This document shows, piece after piece, positions 9,321 to 18,038 of a stretch of 64,000 bases of DNA; within the stretch, counting starts at the first letter, position 1, and the number at the start of each line of letters is the position of its first letter. The notes beneath the pieces are model-generated. The model did not search any database, was not told where the DNA came from, and saw only the letters and a list, made by a program, of their open reading frames with translations. The DNA is taken from contig NZ_JACEFT010000019.1 of the NCBI RefSeq assembly GCF_013697085.1, forward strand, positions 1 through 64,000, in the 5' to 3' direction. Position numbers and translations under genes: made by a program. This DNA comes from Billgrantia kenyensis (GTDB lineage Bacteria; Pseudomonadota; Gammaproteobacteria; Pseudomonadales; Halomonadaceae).

Positions 9321-10532
9321 TCACCAGTGCCAGAGCGTGCCGTCTTCCAGCCGGTTGACCGGCAGGCTGGCGCGCTTGTAGGGGTACTGCTTGGCCAGGG
9401 CCTCGTCGATGTCGACGCCGTGCCCCGGCGCTTCGCCGACCAGGAAGTGGCCGTCCTCGAAGCGGTAGTCGTGGGGGAAGACGGCGTCGGTCTCCGCGGT
9501 GTGGGGCATGTGCTCCTGAATGCCGAAGTTTGGCACCCAGGTGTCGAAGTGGATTGCCGCGCCCAGGCACACCGGCGACAGGTCCGTCGGCCCGTGGAAG
9601 CCGGTGCGCACGTGATAGAGCGCGGCCAGGTCGGCGATGCGCCGCACGTGGGTGATACCGCCGCCGTGGGAGAGTGGCGTTCGCACGTAGTCGATCCACT
9701 GGTTCTCGAGCAGCTCGCGGTAGTCGTGGATCGAGTTGAACACCTCCCCCACCGCCAGTGGCGTGGTGGTGTGCTGGCGGATCAGACGGAAGCTCTCCTG
9801 GTTCTCGGCCGGTACGCAGTCCTCGAGCCAGAACAGGTGATAGGGCTCCACCGCCTTGCCCAGCCTCGCTGCCTCGATGGGGGTGAGGCGGTGGTGCACG
9901 TCGTGCAGCACGTGCAGCTCGTCGCCGAAGCGCTCGCGCACCGCGGCGAACAGCTTGGGCACGTGGTTGAGGTACTTCTCGGTGCTCCAGGCGTGCTCGG
10001 CGGGCAAGTCGGAGTCCGCCGGCTCGTAGCGCTCGCCCTCGCGCTTGGCCACGCCGTAGATCGTCGGGATGCCGGGCACGCCGGACTGCACGCGCACGGC
10101 GCGATAGCCGAGCTTGACGTGCTTCTCCACCTCGGCCAGGCAACCTTCGATGTCCTTGCCGGTGCAGTGGGCGTAGGTCATCACCCGCTCGCGGCTCTTG
10201 CCGCCGAGCAGCTGATACAGCGGCATGCCCGCCGCCTTGGCCTTGATGTCCCACAGCGCCAGGTCCACCGCCGACACCGCCGCCATGGTCACCGGCCCCC
10301 GACGCCAGTAGGCCCCGCGATAGAGGTAGTGCCAGATATCCTCGATGCGGCTGGCGTCGCGCCCGATCAGGGCCGGCAGCACGTGCTCCTCGAGGTAGGC
10401 CACCACCGCCATCTCGCGGCCGTTCAGGGTGGCGTCGCCAATGCCGTAGGTGCCCGACTCGGTGACAATCTTGAGGGTGACGAAGTTGCGCCCCGGCGAG
10501 GTGACGATAACGTAGGCGTCGCTGATTTTCAT
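9321..10532 (-). CDS. manD: D-mannonate/D-gluconate dehydratase, enolase superfamily (ManD/RspA)
   Basis: A 403-residue enolase-superfamily protein. The start [22 protein letters not shown] and the length match the ManD subgroup (about 402). Metal ligands of the barrel are visible in [20 protein letters not shown] and AVGEVFNS, and the catalytic His region is [11 protein letters not shown]. It would dehydrate D-mannonate (or D-gluconate, slowly) to the 2-keto-3-deoxy acid. Since uxuA is also present, this enzyme may be an accessory or low-efficiency member. ATG at 10532 was chosen by alignment with the family; upstream in-frame ATGs would add an unrelated tail. Confidence 0.88.
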   Translation of the reverse strand: MKISDAYVIVTSPGRNFVTLKIVTESGTYGIGDATLNGREMAVVAYLEEHVLPALIGRDASRIEDIWHYLYRGAYWRRGPVTMAAVSAVDLALWDIKAKAAGMPLYQLLGGKSRERVMTYAHCTGKDIEGCLAEVEKHVKLGYRAVRVQSGVPGIPTIYGVAKREGERYEPADSDLPAEHAWSTEKYLNHVPKLFAAVRERFGDELHVLHDVHHRLTPIEAARLGKAVEPYHLFWLEDCVPAENQESFRLIRQHTTTPLAVGEVFNSIHDYRELLENQWIDYVRTPLSHGGGITHVRRIADLAALYHVRTGFHGPTDLSPVCLGAAIHFDTWVPNFGIQEHMPHTAETDAVFPHDYRFEDGHFLVGEAPGHGVDIDEALAKQYPYKRASLPVNRLEDGTLWHW

Positions 10533-10597
10533 GGTTGTTCCGTCGCAGTCATGGGGATAAGGGCTTCGCATCAGGGGCTTGGCATCAGGGGCTCGGC

Positions 10598-12019
10598 TCA
10601 TCGCTCGAAGAGATAGCGCTGCACGTTGTCGTAGCACACCGCCCGCACCAGCTCGCCGATACGGTCGAGATCCTTCGGCAGCTCGCCGCGCTGGATCTGT
10701 ACCCCGAGCATCTGGCAGAAGATGCGGCGGAAGTAGTCATGGCGGGAGAACGACAGCAGGCTGCGCGAATCGGTGAGCATCCCGACGAAGTGGCGCAGCA
10801 GGCCGAAGTTCATCTGGGTGACGAGCTGGCGCTCGATGCCGTCGCGCTGGTCGTTGAACCACCAGGCGGCACCGAACTGCAGCTTGCCGGGAATGCCATC
10901 GCTGGCGAACGAACCGACCAGGCTCGCCAGCATCTCGTTGTCGCGGGGGTTGAGGTTGTAGACCACGGTACGCGGCAGCGCCCGCTCGCGGTCCAGCGCA
11001 TCGAGAGTCGCCGCCAGCGGCTCAGCGTAGGTCACGTCCCCTATCGCATCGAAACCGCTGTTGGCGCCGATCTCGGCCAGGCCGCGCTGGCTCAGGCTGC
11101 GCAGCGCACCGAGGTGCAGCTGCATCACCCAGCCGCGGCGGGCGTACTCGCGCCCCAACCACAGCAGCACCGCAGTGGTGAAAGAAGCGCTCTCGTCGCT
11201 GCTCAGCGCTCTGCCCTGGCGGCGACGCTCGATCAGCCGGTCGAGTTCGGCCGTGCTCGGTGGCGTGACGAACACCGGCTTTTCCAGGCTGTGGTCGGAA
11301 AGGCAGCAGCCGTGGGCGGCGAAGTGCTCGAGGCGCTGGTAGAGCGCCGCCAGCAGGTCGTCGTAGCCGCGGATGGCCACCCCGCTGGCGCGCTCCAGTT
11401 CGCCGAGATAGTCGACGAAGCCGGCCTGCTCGATCTTGAGCACGGTATCGGCACGGAAGGTCGGCAACATGGCGGGGGCCGCCCCGCTCTCGGCATGGCG
11501 CCGGTGCAGCGCCAGATCGTCCACCGGGTCGTCGGTGGTGCACACGGTGCGAACGGCGAAACGCTCGAGGATGCCCTGGGCGCTCAGCTGTGGCGTGGCC
11601 AGGCGCTCGCGAGCGGTGGTCCAGATTTCCTCGGCGGTGGCGGGCGATAGCAGCGTGTTCTCGATGCCCAGCGGATGGCGCAGCTCCAGGTGGGTCCAGT
11701 GGTAGAGCGGGTTGCCGAGGCAGTGCGGCACCGTTTCGGCCCAGGCCTGGAAGCGCTCGCGATCGCTCGCCTCGCCGGTGATGCGCCGCTCGTCGATGCC
11801 GGCGATGCGCATCGCCCGCCACTTGTAATGGTCGCCCTTGAGCCACAGCTCGGTGAGGTTGTCGAAGCGCAGGTTGCCGGCGATCTCTTGCGGGCTCAGG
11901 TGCGAGTGGTAGTCGCAGATCGGCATGGCGGCGGCATGCTCGTGGTAGAGCCGACGCGCCGGCTCGCTCTCGAGCAGAAAATCCGGCCCTATGAAGTCGA
12001 TGCGATCATTGAAGGTCAT
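10598..12019 (-). CDS. uxaC: Glucuronate isomerase (uronate isomerase)
   Basis: Converts D-glucuronate to D-fructuronate, the entry step of the pathway. A 473-residue amidohydrolase-superfamily protein with the metal-binding motif [13 protein letters not shown] near residue 35, the stretch [16 protein letters not shown] and the late motif [19 protein letters not shown], all typical of UxaC. It follows dctM of TRAP system 2 by 24 bp, so uptake and isomerisation are probably co-transcribed. No altronate branch genes (uxaA, uxaB) are visible, so glucuronate rather than galacturonate is favoured. Confidence 0.94.
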   Translation of the reverse strand: MTFNDRIDFIGPDFLLESEPARRLYHEHAAAMPICDYHSHLSPQEIAGNLRFDNLTELWLKGDHYKWRAMRIAGIDERRITGEASDRERFQAWAETVPHCLGNPLYHWTHLELRHPLGIENTLLSPATAEEIWTTARERLATPQLSAQGILERFAVRTVCTTDDPVDDLALHRRHAESGAAPAMLPTFRADTVLKIEQAGFVDYLGELERASGVAIRGYDDLLAALYQRLEHFAAHGCCLSDHSLEKPVFVTPPSTAELDRLIERRRQGRALSSDESASFTTAVLLWLGREYARRGWVMQLHLGALRSLSQRGLAEIGANSGFDAIGDVTYAEPLAATLDALDRERALPRTVVYNLNPRDNEMLASLVGSFASDGIPGKLQFGAAWWFNDQRDGIERQLVTQMNFGLLRHFVGMLTDSRSLLSFSRHDYFRRIFCQMLGVQIQRGELPKDLDRIGELVRAVCYDNVQRYLFER

Positions 12020-12043
12020 GACACGCTCCGTGTTTCAGCTTGC

Positions 12044-13333
12044 TCAGCCCATCAGCCAGTTGGGCAGGAACAGCACGATGTCGGGGAAGAAGATGATGCT
12101 TATCACCACCACGAACACCGCCAGGGCGAAGGGCAGCAGCTCGCGGCTGTAGTCGAAGAAGGAGCAGCGCAGGATGCCGCACACGGTGTACATCGAGATG
12201 CCCACCGGCGGGGTCATGCCACCGAAGGTCACCAGGGTCATCATCAGCAGGCCGAAGTGCACCGGGTCGATGCCGGCAGCTTTGATCACCGGCACCAGGA
12301 TCGGCGTGAGCAGCATCACCACCACGGTGGCCTCGAGCAGCATGCCGAGCAGCACCAGCAGCACGGCCAGGGTCAGCAGCAGCGCGGTGGGACTGGCGAA
12401 GACGCCCAGCGTCAGCTCGGCGATGGTCTGCGGCACCCGCTCGAAGGAGACCACGTAGCCGATGATTCCCGAGAACATGATGATCAGCATGATCATGCCG
12501 ATGTCGCGCACGCTGGCGTGCATCGCCGTGAGTATCTCTTGCAGGCCCATCTCGCGATGGATCACGCAGCCCACCAGCAGCGCATAGGCCACGGCGAAGG
12601 CCCCTGCTTCGGTGGGCGTGAACAAGCCGTAGCGAATGCCCACCAGCAGCCACACCGGAAACAGCAGCGCCCAGATACTGCTGCGCGCGGCGGCGAGCAC
12701 CTCGCGCCCGCTCGGCGGCTTTTCGCGTACCGGCGCGTAGCCGCGCCGCTTGGCAACGAAAAAGGTCGTCACCATCAGCGCCACCATCAGCAGGAAGCCG
12801 GGCACCACGCCGGCGATGAACAGCCGGCCGATGGAGACCTCGCCCAGATAGCCGTAGAGGATCAGGCCGATGCTGGGCGGGATGGTGGCGGTGATCAGCC
12901 CGCCGATGGCCAGCACTGCGCCGGAAAAACCCGGGGTGTAGCCCTCCTGGATCATGCCCTTCCCCAGCACCCGCGACTGCATGGCGGCGTCGGCCACCGC
13001 CGAGCCCGACACGCCGCCCATCAGGGTGCTGAGCACGATGCTGGCCTGGGCCAGGCCGCCGCTCATCCAGCCGGCCAGCAGGGTGGAGAGCCGAATCAGC
13101 CGCGGCGTGATGCCGCTGGCGTTCATCAGGTGACCGATGAAGATGAAAAGCGGCACCGCCAGCAGCGGGAACGACTGAGTCGCCGAGACGATGCGCTGAA
13201 CCCCGATGTTGGTCGGCAGGAAGGTGTCGGGCAGGAAGAAGTAGGTGAACCCGGCGATGCCGATGGCGAAGGCCACGGGCATGCCGATGGCCATCAGCAG
13301 CAGCCCCAGGCCCAGCAGCAGCGCGGCCGTCAT
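12044..13333 (-). CDS. dctM: TRAP transporter large permease (hexuronate system 2)
   Basis: A 429-residue DctM subunit with regularly spaced hydrophobic helices. Family stretches are PLLAVPLFIFIGHLMNASGI, GGVSGSAVADAAMQS, ATIPPSIGLILYG and FGGMTPPVGISMYTVCGI. ATG at 13333 overlaps the dctQ stop by 4 bp. It differs clearly from the system 1 permease, so the two transporters are not a recent duplication and may serve different hexuronates or the same one with different affinity. Confidence 0.92.
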   Translation of the reverse strand: MTAALLLGLGLLLMAIGMPVAFAIGIAGFTYFFLPDTFLPTNIGVQRIVSATQSFPLLAVPLFIFIGHLMNASGITPRLIRLSTLLAGWMSGGLAQASIVLSTLMGGVSGSAVADAAMQSRVLGKGMIQEGYTPGFSGAVLAIGGLITATIPPSIGLILYGYLGEVSIGRLFIAGVVPGFLLMVALMVTTFFVAKRRGYAPVREKPPSGREVLAAARSSIWALLFPVWLLVGIRYGLFTPTEAGAFAVAYALLVGCVIHREMGLQEILTAMHASVRDIGMIMLIIMFSGIIGYVVSFERVPQTIAELTLGVFASPTALLLTLAVLLVLLGMLLEATVVVMLLTPILVPVIKAAGIDPVHFGLLMMTLVTFGGMTPPVGISMYTVCGILRCSFFDYSRELLPFALAVFVVVISIIFFPDIVLFLPNWLMG

Positions 13334-13821
13334 GAGTGCTTCTCCACGATCTCGCTGTCCGGCGCCAGGCTCATCACGATGCCCTTGGCCGCTACGCGGC
13401 GCAGCAGCGAGACGATCATCAGGCTGGCCCCCACCGGCAGCGCCAGGGTGATGTAGCCGTAGCTCAGCCCGGCTACGCCCATCGGGCGCTGCCAGTTGGA
13501 TAGCGCCAGGGGAAAGCCGTAACGCACCAGCAGGGCCAGAAAGCCCAGCATCAGCACCAGGCACAGTCCGGTGACCAGGCGCTGCAAGGGCAGCGGCAGC
13601 CTGATGGCCAGGGCATCGATGCGCACCTGGCCGCCGTGGCGCAGGGTGATGTCGGCACCCAGCACGGCGGTCCAGATAAACAGCAGCTGGGCCAGCTCGG
13701 CACCGCCGGCGAAGGGCTGGCCGATGGCGCGCGCCGTGGAGCTCGCCAGCAGCGTGAGGGACGTCGCGCCCAGCAGCACAACGGCGAGCCAGGCCTCGAG
13801 TCGGTCGTACCAGTACCACAT
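13330..13821 (-). CDS. dctQ: TRAP transporter small permease (hexuronate system 2)
   Basis: A 163-residue DctQ subunit with four hydrophobic segments; the conserved region GGAELAQLLFIWTAVLGADITLRHGG follows the first helix pair. The start MWYWYDRLEAWLAVVLLG at 13821 has a GAGGA site upstream; a longer in-frame start at 13863 is less likely. It couples to dctM by an ATGA overlap, and the 98-bp gap to dctP holds a hairpin. Confidence 0.85.
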   Translation of the reverse strand: MWYWYDRLEAWLAVVLLGATSLTLLASSTARAIGQPFAGGAELAQLLFIWTAVLGADITLRHGGQVRIDALAIRLPLPLQRLVTGLCLVLMLGFLALLVRYGFPLALSNWQRPMGVAGLSYGYITLALPVGASLMIVSLLRRVAAKGIVMSLAPDSEIVEKHS

Positions 13822-13883
13822 GTCGAAGGTCCTCGGAGCCGGAGTGCCTCCGGCCGATTCCATGGAACGGCGTGCGAGTCGAC

Positions 13884-13913
13884 CGCCCCTTGCCGCCGAG
13901 GCGACAAGGGGCG
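13884..13913 (-). other. Intercistronic hairpin between dctP and dctQ
   Basis: The arms CGCCCCTTG and CAAGGGGCG form a 9-bp stem with a 12-nt loop. It sits immediately behind the dctP stop codon with no U-run. It probably sets the ratio of binding protein to permease, as do similar stems elsewhere in this window. Confidence 0.6.
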
Positions 13914-13919
13914 TCAGGC

Positions 13920-14879
13920 TCACTCTCCGGCGGTCAGCTGGTCGCGATACTGGCCGTAGCCGAGTTCGTCGTAGACGCCGCCGACGCGCTCGCGGAACAG
14001 CTCGACGTCCACCTCGGTAAAGGTCACCCCTTCCGCCTCCATGCGCTCGCGCACGGCGTCCTGAGCATCGGCGGTGGCCTGACTGGCCTCCTCGCCCGCG
14101 CGTTGGAGTTCCTCGTCGAGGATGGTGCGCAGCTCCTCGGGCAGCGACTGATACCACTGCTCGGAGGTGGCGATGCCGGTCATCAGGTGGATATGGCCGG
14201 TCAGGGCGATGTGGGTGATCACCTCGTGCAAGTTCTGGCCCTCGGCGGCGGTGAGCTGCGCCTCGGCGCCGTCGATCGCGCCGAGCTGCAACGCGGAGTA
14301 GACCTCCGACCAGGGCAGCGGCGTGGGGGTGGCGCCCATCGACTCGATGGTACGCAGCCACACCGGCGAGTTGATGGTGCGCACGCGCACGCCACGCAGG
14401 TCCTCGGGCGCCTCGACCAGCTTCTTGGTCAGCATGTGACGCGAGCCCTGGAACCAGTTGTAGTTGAGCAGGCGCAGGCCGCTGCTGTCGGCCAGCCCCT
14501 CGACCCACTCCTGGTAGAGCTCGGAGGAAGTAATCTGGTCGTAGTCGGTGTGATCCTCGACCAGGTAGGGCGCGCTGAGAATGCCCAGCTCCGGCTGGTA
14601 CTCGGAGAGCCGCCCGGCGTCGATCAGGATGGCGATGTTGGCGCCGCTGCGGATCTGCTCGACCACGTCCTCGTCGGAGCCGAGCTGACTGTTGGGGAAG
14701 ACGCGTACGGTCAGCTCGCCTTCCGAGCGCTGCGCAATCGCCTCACTGGCACTCTCCATCGCCTGCACGATGGGGTCCTGGGAGCTGAGGGCGGAAGAGA
14801 GGTTGAGCTGGTAGGCCGCCTGGGCGGCATTGCCGGCCAGCAGCAGTGCCAGCGCGGGAACGAGGGTCTGGACTTTCAT
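13920..14879 (-). CDS. dctP: TRAP transporter solute-binding protein (hexuronate system 2)
   Basis: A 319-residue DctP-family periplasmic protein with signal peptide MKVQTLVPALALLLAGNAAQA. Family motifs include ELTVRVFPNSQLGSDEDVVEQI, GVRVRTINSPVWLRTIESMG (with the substrate-carboxylate Arg) and GAIDGAEAQLTAAEGQ. It is the first gene after the GntR-type regulator and leads into dctQ, dctM and uxaC, which points to glucuronate or a related uronate as ligand (inference). Confidence 0.92.
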   Translation of the reverse strand: MKVQTLVPALALLLAGNAAQAAYQLNLSSALSSQDPIVQAMESASEAIAQRSEGELTVRVFPNSQLGSDEDVVEQIRSGANIAILIDAGRLSEYQPELGILSAPYLVEDHTDYDQITSSELYQEWVEGLADSSGLRLLNYNWFQGSRHMLTKKLVEAPEDLRGVRVRTINSPVWLRTIESMGATPTPLPWSEVYSALQLGAIDGAEAQLTAAEGQNLHEVITHIALTGHIHLMTGIATSEQWYQSLPEELRTILDEELQRAGEEASQATADAQDAVRERMEAEGVTFTEVDVELFRERVGGVYDELGYGQYRDQLTAGE

Positions 14880-14989
14880 GACGGGCTCCTGAGCCTTGTT
14901 ATTACTGTGGTCTGGTCGTTTCGTTGGCTGTGTTTGCGTGTCGCAGCGCCGGCCAGGGGCGCTGCCTGTTCATTCCTTTTTCTGCCAGT

Positions 14990-15721
14990 TCATGTTTCTG
15001 CCAAGAGGGCCGCAACGGCGGTCGTCTCGAACATCGTCGGGAAACGCCGCTCCAGCTCAGGCAGGGAGAGCAGGATTTCTCGCTGGTGGGCGGCCATGGC
15101 CTGGGCGGCCTGCTCCGGTTGGCGTGCGGCGATGGCCGTTACCACGGCCTGGTGCTGATCGGTGAGCTTGGCGATCGGCGTCGAATCCGGGACGCTCAGA
15201 TAGCGGACCCGGTCCAACTGCGCCTTGACGTCCTCGATCACCCGCCACGCCATGGTGTTGCCCACCTCGAGCGCCAGGGTGCGGTGAAAGGCTTCATCGA
15301 GCAGATAGAAGCGATCGTGGTCGGCGGGGTCGATACAGCCACGCTGGCGCTCGATCAGCTCGTTCAGCTCCCTCAGCACCGGGGCTGCCAGGCCCTTCTC
15401 GGCGGCCTCCCGGGCGATCGCCACCTCCACCGCCTCACGCAGGAAGCGCGCTTCCAGTACGGCCTGGCGCGAGATCCGCACCACGTAGGTGCCTCGCTGG
15501 GGACGCACTTCCACCAGCCCCGCCTCGGAGAGCCGAATGAAGGCTTCCCGCACCGGCTGGCGGCTGACGGCAAAGGCATCGGCGAGCTCCTTCTCGGACA
15601 GCGCCTGGCCGGGCTCCAGCACCATGCGAATGATCGACTGGCGCAATACCTGGTAGAGCCGCTGGCGCACCGAGTCGCTCTCGCGGGTCTCCTGCCATAG
15701 CGTTTGTAGGGTCTTGTTCAT
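14990..15721 (-). CDS. GntR-family regulator with FCD domain
   Basis: A 243-residue FadR-subfamily regulator. The winged helix spans about residues 15-82 (GQALSEKELADAFAVSRQPVREAFIRLSEAGLVEVRPQRGTYV-type region) and an all-helical FCD ligand domain follows, with the His/Asp-rich metal or ligand site around DEAFHRTLALEVGN and DQHQAV. It heads the minus-strand run dctP-dctQ-dctM-uxaC, so it probably senses a hexuronate intermediate, in the manner of UxuR/ExuR. A weak dyad ACTA-N6-TAGT at 15770-15783 upstream could be its operator. No clear Shine-Dalgarno is seen. Confidence 0.88.
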   Translation of the reverse strand: MNKTLQTLWQETRESDSVRQRLYQVLRQSIIRMVLEPGQALSEKELADAFAVSRQPVREAFIRLSEAGLVEVRPQRGTYVVRISRQAVLEARFLREAVEVAIAREAAEKGLAAPVLRELNELIERQRGCIDPADHDRFYLLDEAFHRTLALEVGNTMAWRVIEDVKAQLDRVRYLSVPDSTPIAKLTDQHQAVVTAIAARQPEQAAQAMAAHQREILLSLPELERRFPTMFETTAVAALLAET

Positions 15722-16031
15722 GGGGGTATCCCGAATCGCGTGCGAAAAGGCGCCACCGCCTCTGACACAACTAGTATGGTAGTCAGGCTAGAAAACAGAA
15801 AGCCACGCTCGACTAGACTTTGGTCGAGTTCGATGTTCGATGAGGGAAATGAGGAAGTGCGACAAGAGCACAGGAGCGGCCTTGCGCCACTACTTGCTCC
15901 CGCGATTGGCTGTGACCGCGATGCCAGTTGTCGACGGTCTGCTCAACCAGCCGCTGCCCGGCAAGCCGAGCAGCACTCGCACGGCATGGTCGCCTGCCGA
16001 TCACGAAGGTCCTGCAGCCGGCTACACCGGG
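15722..16031. other. Intergenic stretch with no recognisable gene
   Basis: It separates the GntR-type gene from the alcohol dehydrogenase. It contains the short dyad ACTA-N6-TAGT (15770-15783) and the inverted repeat CTCGAC/GTCGAG (15808-15813 and 15823-15828). I see no convincing coding sequence on either strand. Confidence 0.5.
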
Positions 16032-17111
16032 TTAGCTGGCCTCGATGGCCACCTTCAAGACGCCATCGCGCTGGTGCGAGAAGAGGTCGTAGGCGGCGAC
16101 GATGTCTTCCAGCGCATAGCGATGGGTGACCATGGGACCGAGATCAAGGCGCTCGGTCTCGATCACCTGCATGAGTCGCCGCATGCGCTCCTTGCCGCCG
16201 GGGCAGAGCGAGGTGACGATCTTGTGATCGCCAAGGCCGGCACAGAAGGCCCCCAGCGGTATGCTGAGATCTTCGGAGTAGACCCCCAGGCTGGAGAGAG
16301 TTCCGCCCGGCTTGATGACCCGTAGCGCGGCTTCGAAGGTGGACTGCAGGCCGAGTGCCTCGATGGAGGCGTCCACCCCACGGCCGCCGGTCAGGCGCAG
16401 GATTTCCTCGACCACGTCGACCTTGCGGAAATCGAGGGTGATGTCGGCACCCATCTGGCGGGCCATGGCCAGGCGCTCATCGACACCGTCCACGGCAATG
16501 ATCAAACCGGCGCCGCGCAGCCTGGCCCCGGCCGTGGCGCAAAGACCGATCGGCCCCTGGGCAAACACCGCCACGCTGTCACCGATCTTGATGCCGGCCG
16601 ACTCGGCGCCGGCAAAGCCGGTGGACATGATGTCGGGGCACATCAGTACCTGCTCGTCGCTGAGGCCATCGGGCACCGGGGCCAGGTTGGCCTGGGCATC
16701 GGGAACCAGCAGGTACTCCGCCTGGGCGCCGTCGATGGTATTGCCGAAGCGCCAGCCGCCCATCGGCTTGTAACCGTGGGCATGGTGACCGCCATCCTGG
16801 GCGCTGCAGCCGTCCTGACAGGCGTAGGAGGTGAAACTCGGACAGATGGCACCGGCGATGACCCGCTGCCCTTCCTGGTAACCACGTACGTTGGCGCCGA
16901 GCTTCTCGATCACGCCGACCGGTTCGTGGCCGATGGTGAGACCACGCTCAACCGGATACTCGCCCTTGAGGATATGCACGTCGGTGCCGCAGATCGTGGT
17001 GGTTGTCACACGTACCAGGGCATCGTTGGGGCCGATGTCGGGTATCGGCTTGTCGTCGATCTCGATGCGCCCGGGTTCAACGAAGATGGCGGCTTTCATC
17101 ATGGCAGGCAT
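16032..17111 (-). CDS. Zinc-dependent NAD(P) alcohol dehydrogenase
   Basis: A 359-residue medium-chain dehydrogenase of the Adh/threonine-dehydrogenase superfamily. Catalytic zinc residues lie in TTICGTDVHILKG and GHEPVGVIEKLG; the cofactor loop is FAQGPIGLCATAGAR. The lobe between them (ICPSFTSYACQDGCSAQ then DGGHHAHGYKPMGGW) has a cysteine spacing unlike the classical four-Cys structural zinc and resembles secondary-alcohol dehydrogenases. ATG at 17111 is preferred because GAGGA lies 6 nt upstream; ATG at 17117 overlaps that spacing. It stands alone, and the substrate is unknown. Confidence 0.85.
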   Translation of the reverse strand: MPAMMKAAIFVEPGRIEIDDKPIPDIGPNDALVRVTTTTICGTDVHILKGEYPVERGLTIGHEPVGVIEKLGANVRGYQEGQRVIAGAICPSFTSYACQDGCSAQDGGHHAHGYKPMGGWRFGNTIDGAQAEYLLVPDAQANLAPVPDGLSDEQVLMCPDIMSTGFAGAESAGIKIGDSVAVFAQGPIGLCATAGARLRGAGLIIAVDGVDERLAMARQMGADITLDFRKVDVVEEILRLTGGRGVDASIEALGLQSTFEAALRVIKPGGTLSSLGVYSEDLSIPLGAFCAGLGDHKIVTSLCPGGKERMRRLMQVIETERLDLGPMVTHRYALEDIVAAYDLFSHQRDGVLKVAIEAS

Positions 17112-17233
17112 GGTCATTCCTCGGGTGGTCGTGGAACCGTCAACAGGTAATCCTTCCAGCTTCGACCAGGAGCGACCATGCTGCCTTGATGTAAATCAAC
17201 GTCCTTTCCACTCGGACGTGACACGCCTCCGAA

Positions 17234-17800
17234 TTACATGACCGGAACGCCGGTCACCCAGACATGCAGATGGAAGGCGAACAGGTAGTAGGCGATCAGC
17301 CCGCCCACCAGGGTGATCGCCGTGCCGGCAGGTCGCGGCGTGACGGCCGGCGCGGGCTGGCGACGCCGGGCGGCGCGGAAGTCGAGGATAGCCCAGAGCA
17401 GGAAGGCGCCGAAGAAGACGATATCGCCGAGGCGGCCATTGGCCAGCAGATGGGAGAAGGCCCACAGTTTCACCGCCAGCACCATGGGGTGCCCCAGCCT
17501 AGCCTTGATGTGGTTGTTGGGCACGTAGGCCGCCACCAGCAGGATGAAGGCGGGAATCATGAACAGCGCCACGGCATGACGCAGGCCCACCGGGGGAAAC
17601 CAGACCCAGGTGGGGTCGAGACGCATGCGCCCGTAGCCCCAGATGGCCAGCGCCAGGCCAATGATGGCAACGACTGAGTAGAGCGCCTTCCAACGCATCT
17701 CTCCCAGGCGCTGGATCTGCTCGTTGCGCCAGTCTTCGGCAACGATGCGAACCGAGTGAACCCCTAGAAATATCACGAGGCCAAGAATCATCACGAACAT
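17234..17800 (-). CDS. NnrU-family membrane protein
   Basis: A 188-residue integral membrane protein with about five helices. The pattern LVIFLGVHSVRIVAEDWRNEQ, then WGYGRMRLDPTWVWFPP, NNHIKARLGHPMVLAVKLWAFSHLLANG is characteristic of the NnrU family. Family members have been linked to nitric-oxide or nitrite metabolism and resemble isoprenoid/methyltransferase membrane proteins; the biochemical role is not settled. ATG at 17800 has an AGGAAG site. Neighbours give no further clue. Confidence 0.82.
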   Translation of the reverse strand: MFVMILGLVIFLGVHSVRIVAEDWRNEQIQRLGEMRWKALYSVVAIIGLALAIWGYGRMRLDPTWVWFPPVGLRHAVALFMIPAFILLVAAYVPNNHIKARLGHPMVLAVKLWAFSHLLANGRLGDIVFFGAFLLWAILDFRAARRRQPAPAVTPRPAGTAITLVGGLIAYYLFAFHLHVWVTGVPVM

Positions 17801-18038
17801 GGAAAAGCTTCCTGTGCAGGCTGTATCGGGGCGGCAGGCCGAGGCGCGCCGGCGAGAAACAGTGTGCAGCTTAACCATACTGTCGGTTTACACCAACCAC
17901 TATGGGTTGACGCAGGCCAGAGCCACCGCCGCCTCGCTTGCATGACGCCCCGCCTGGCCTACCCTCGGAGCCCCTCACGGGCACAGGGACTGCCATGTCG
18001 GCTTCCCCTCAGCTCCGCCCCGGGCCCGGTGCAGGGCA

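Noticed and set aside
11675-13456. Open frame of 593 codons on the + strand
   Set aside because: Antisense to uxaC and dctM of TRAP system 2. The His/Gln-rich product is typical of a shadow of a membrane-protein gene.
15762-15786. CTGAC...GTCAG dyad as a confident GntR operator
   Set aside because: The arms are only 5 bp with a 15-bp gap, and they conflict with the overlapping ACTA-N6-TAGT dyad; neither matches a known site well enough to call.
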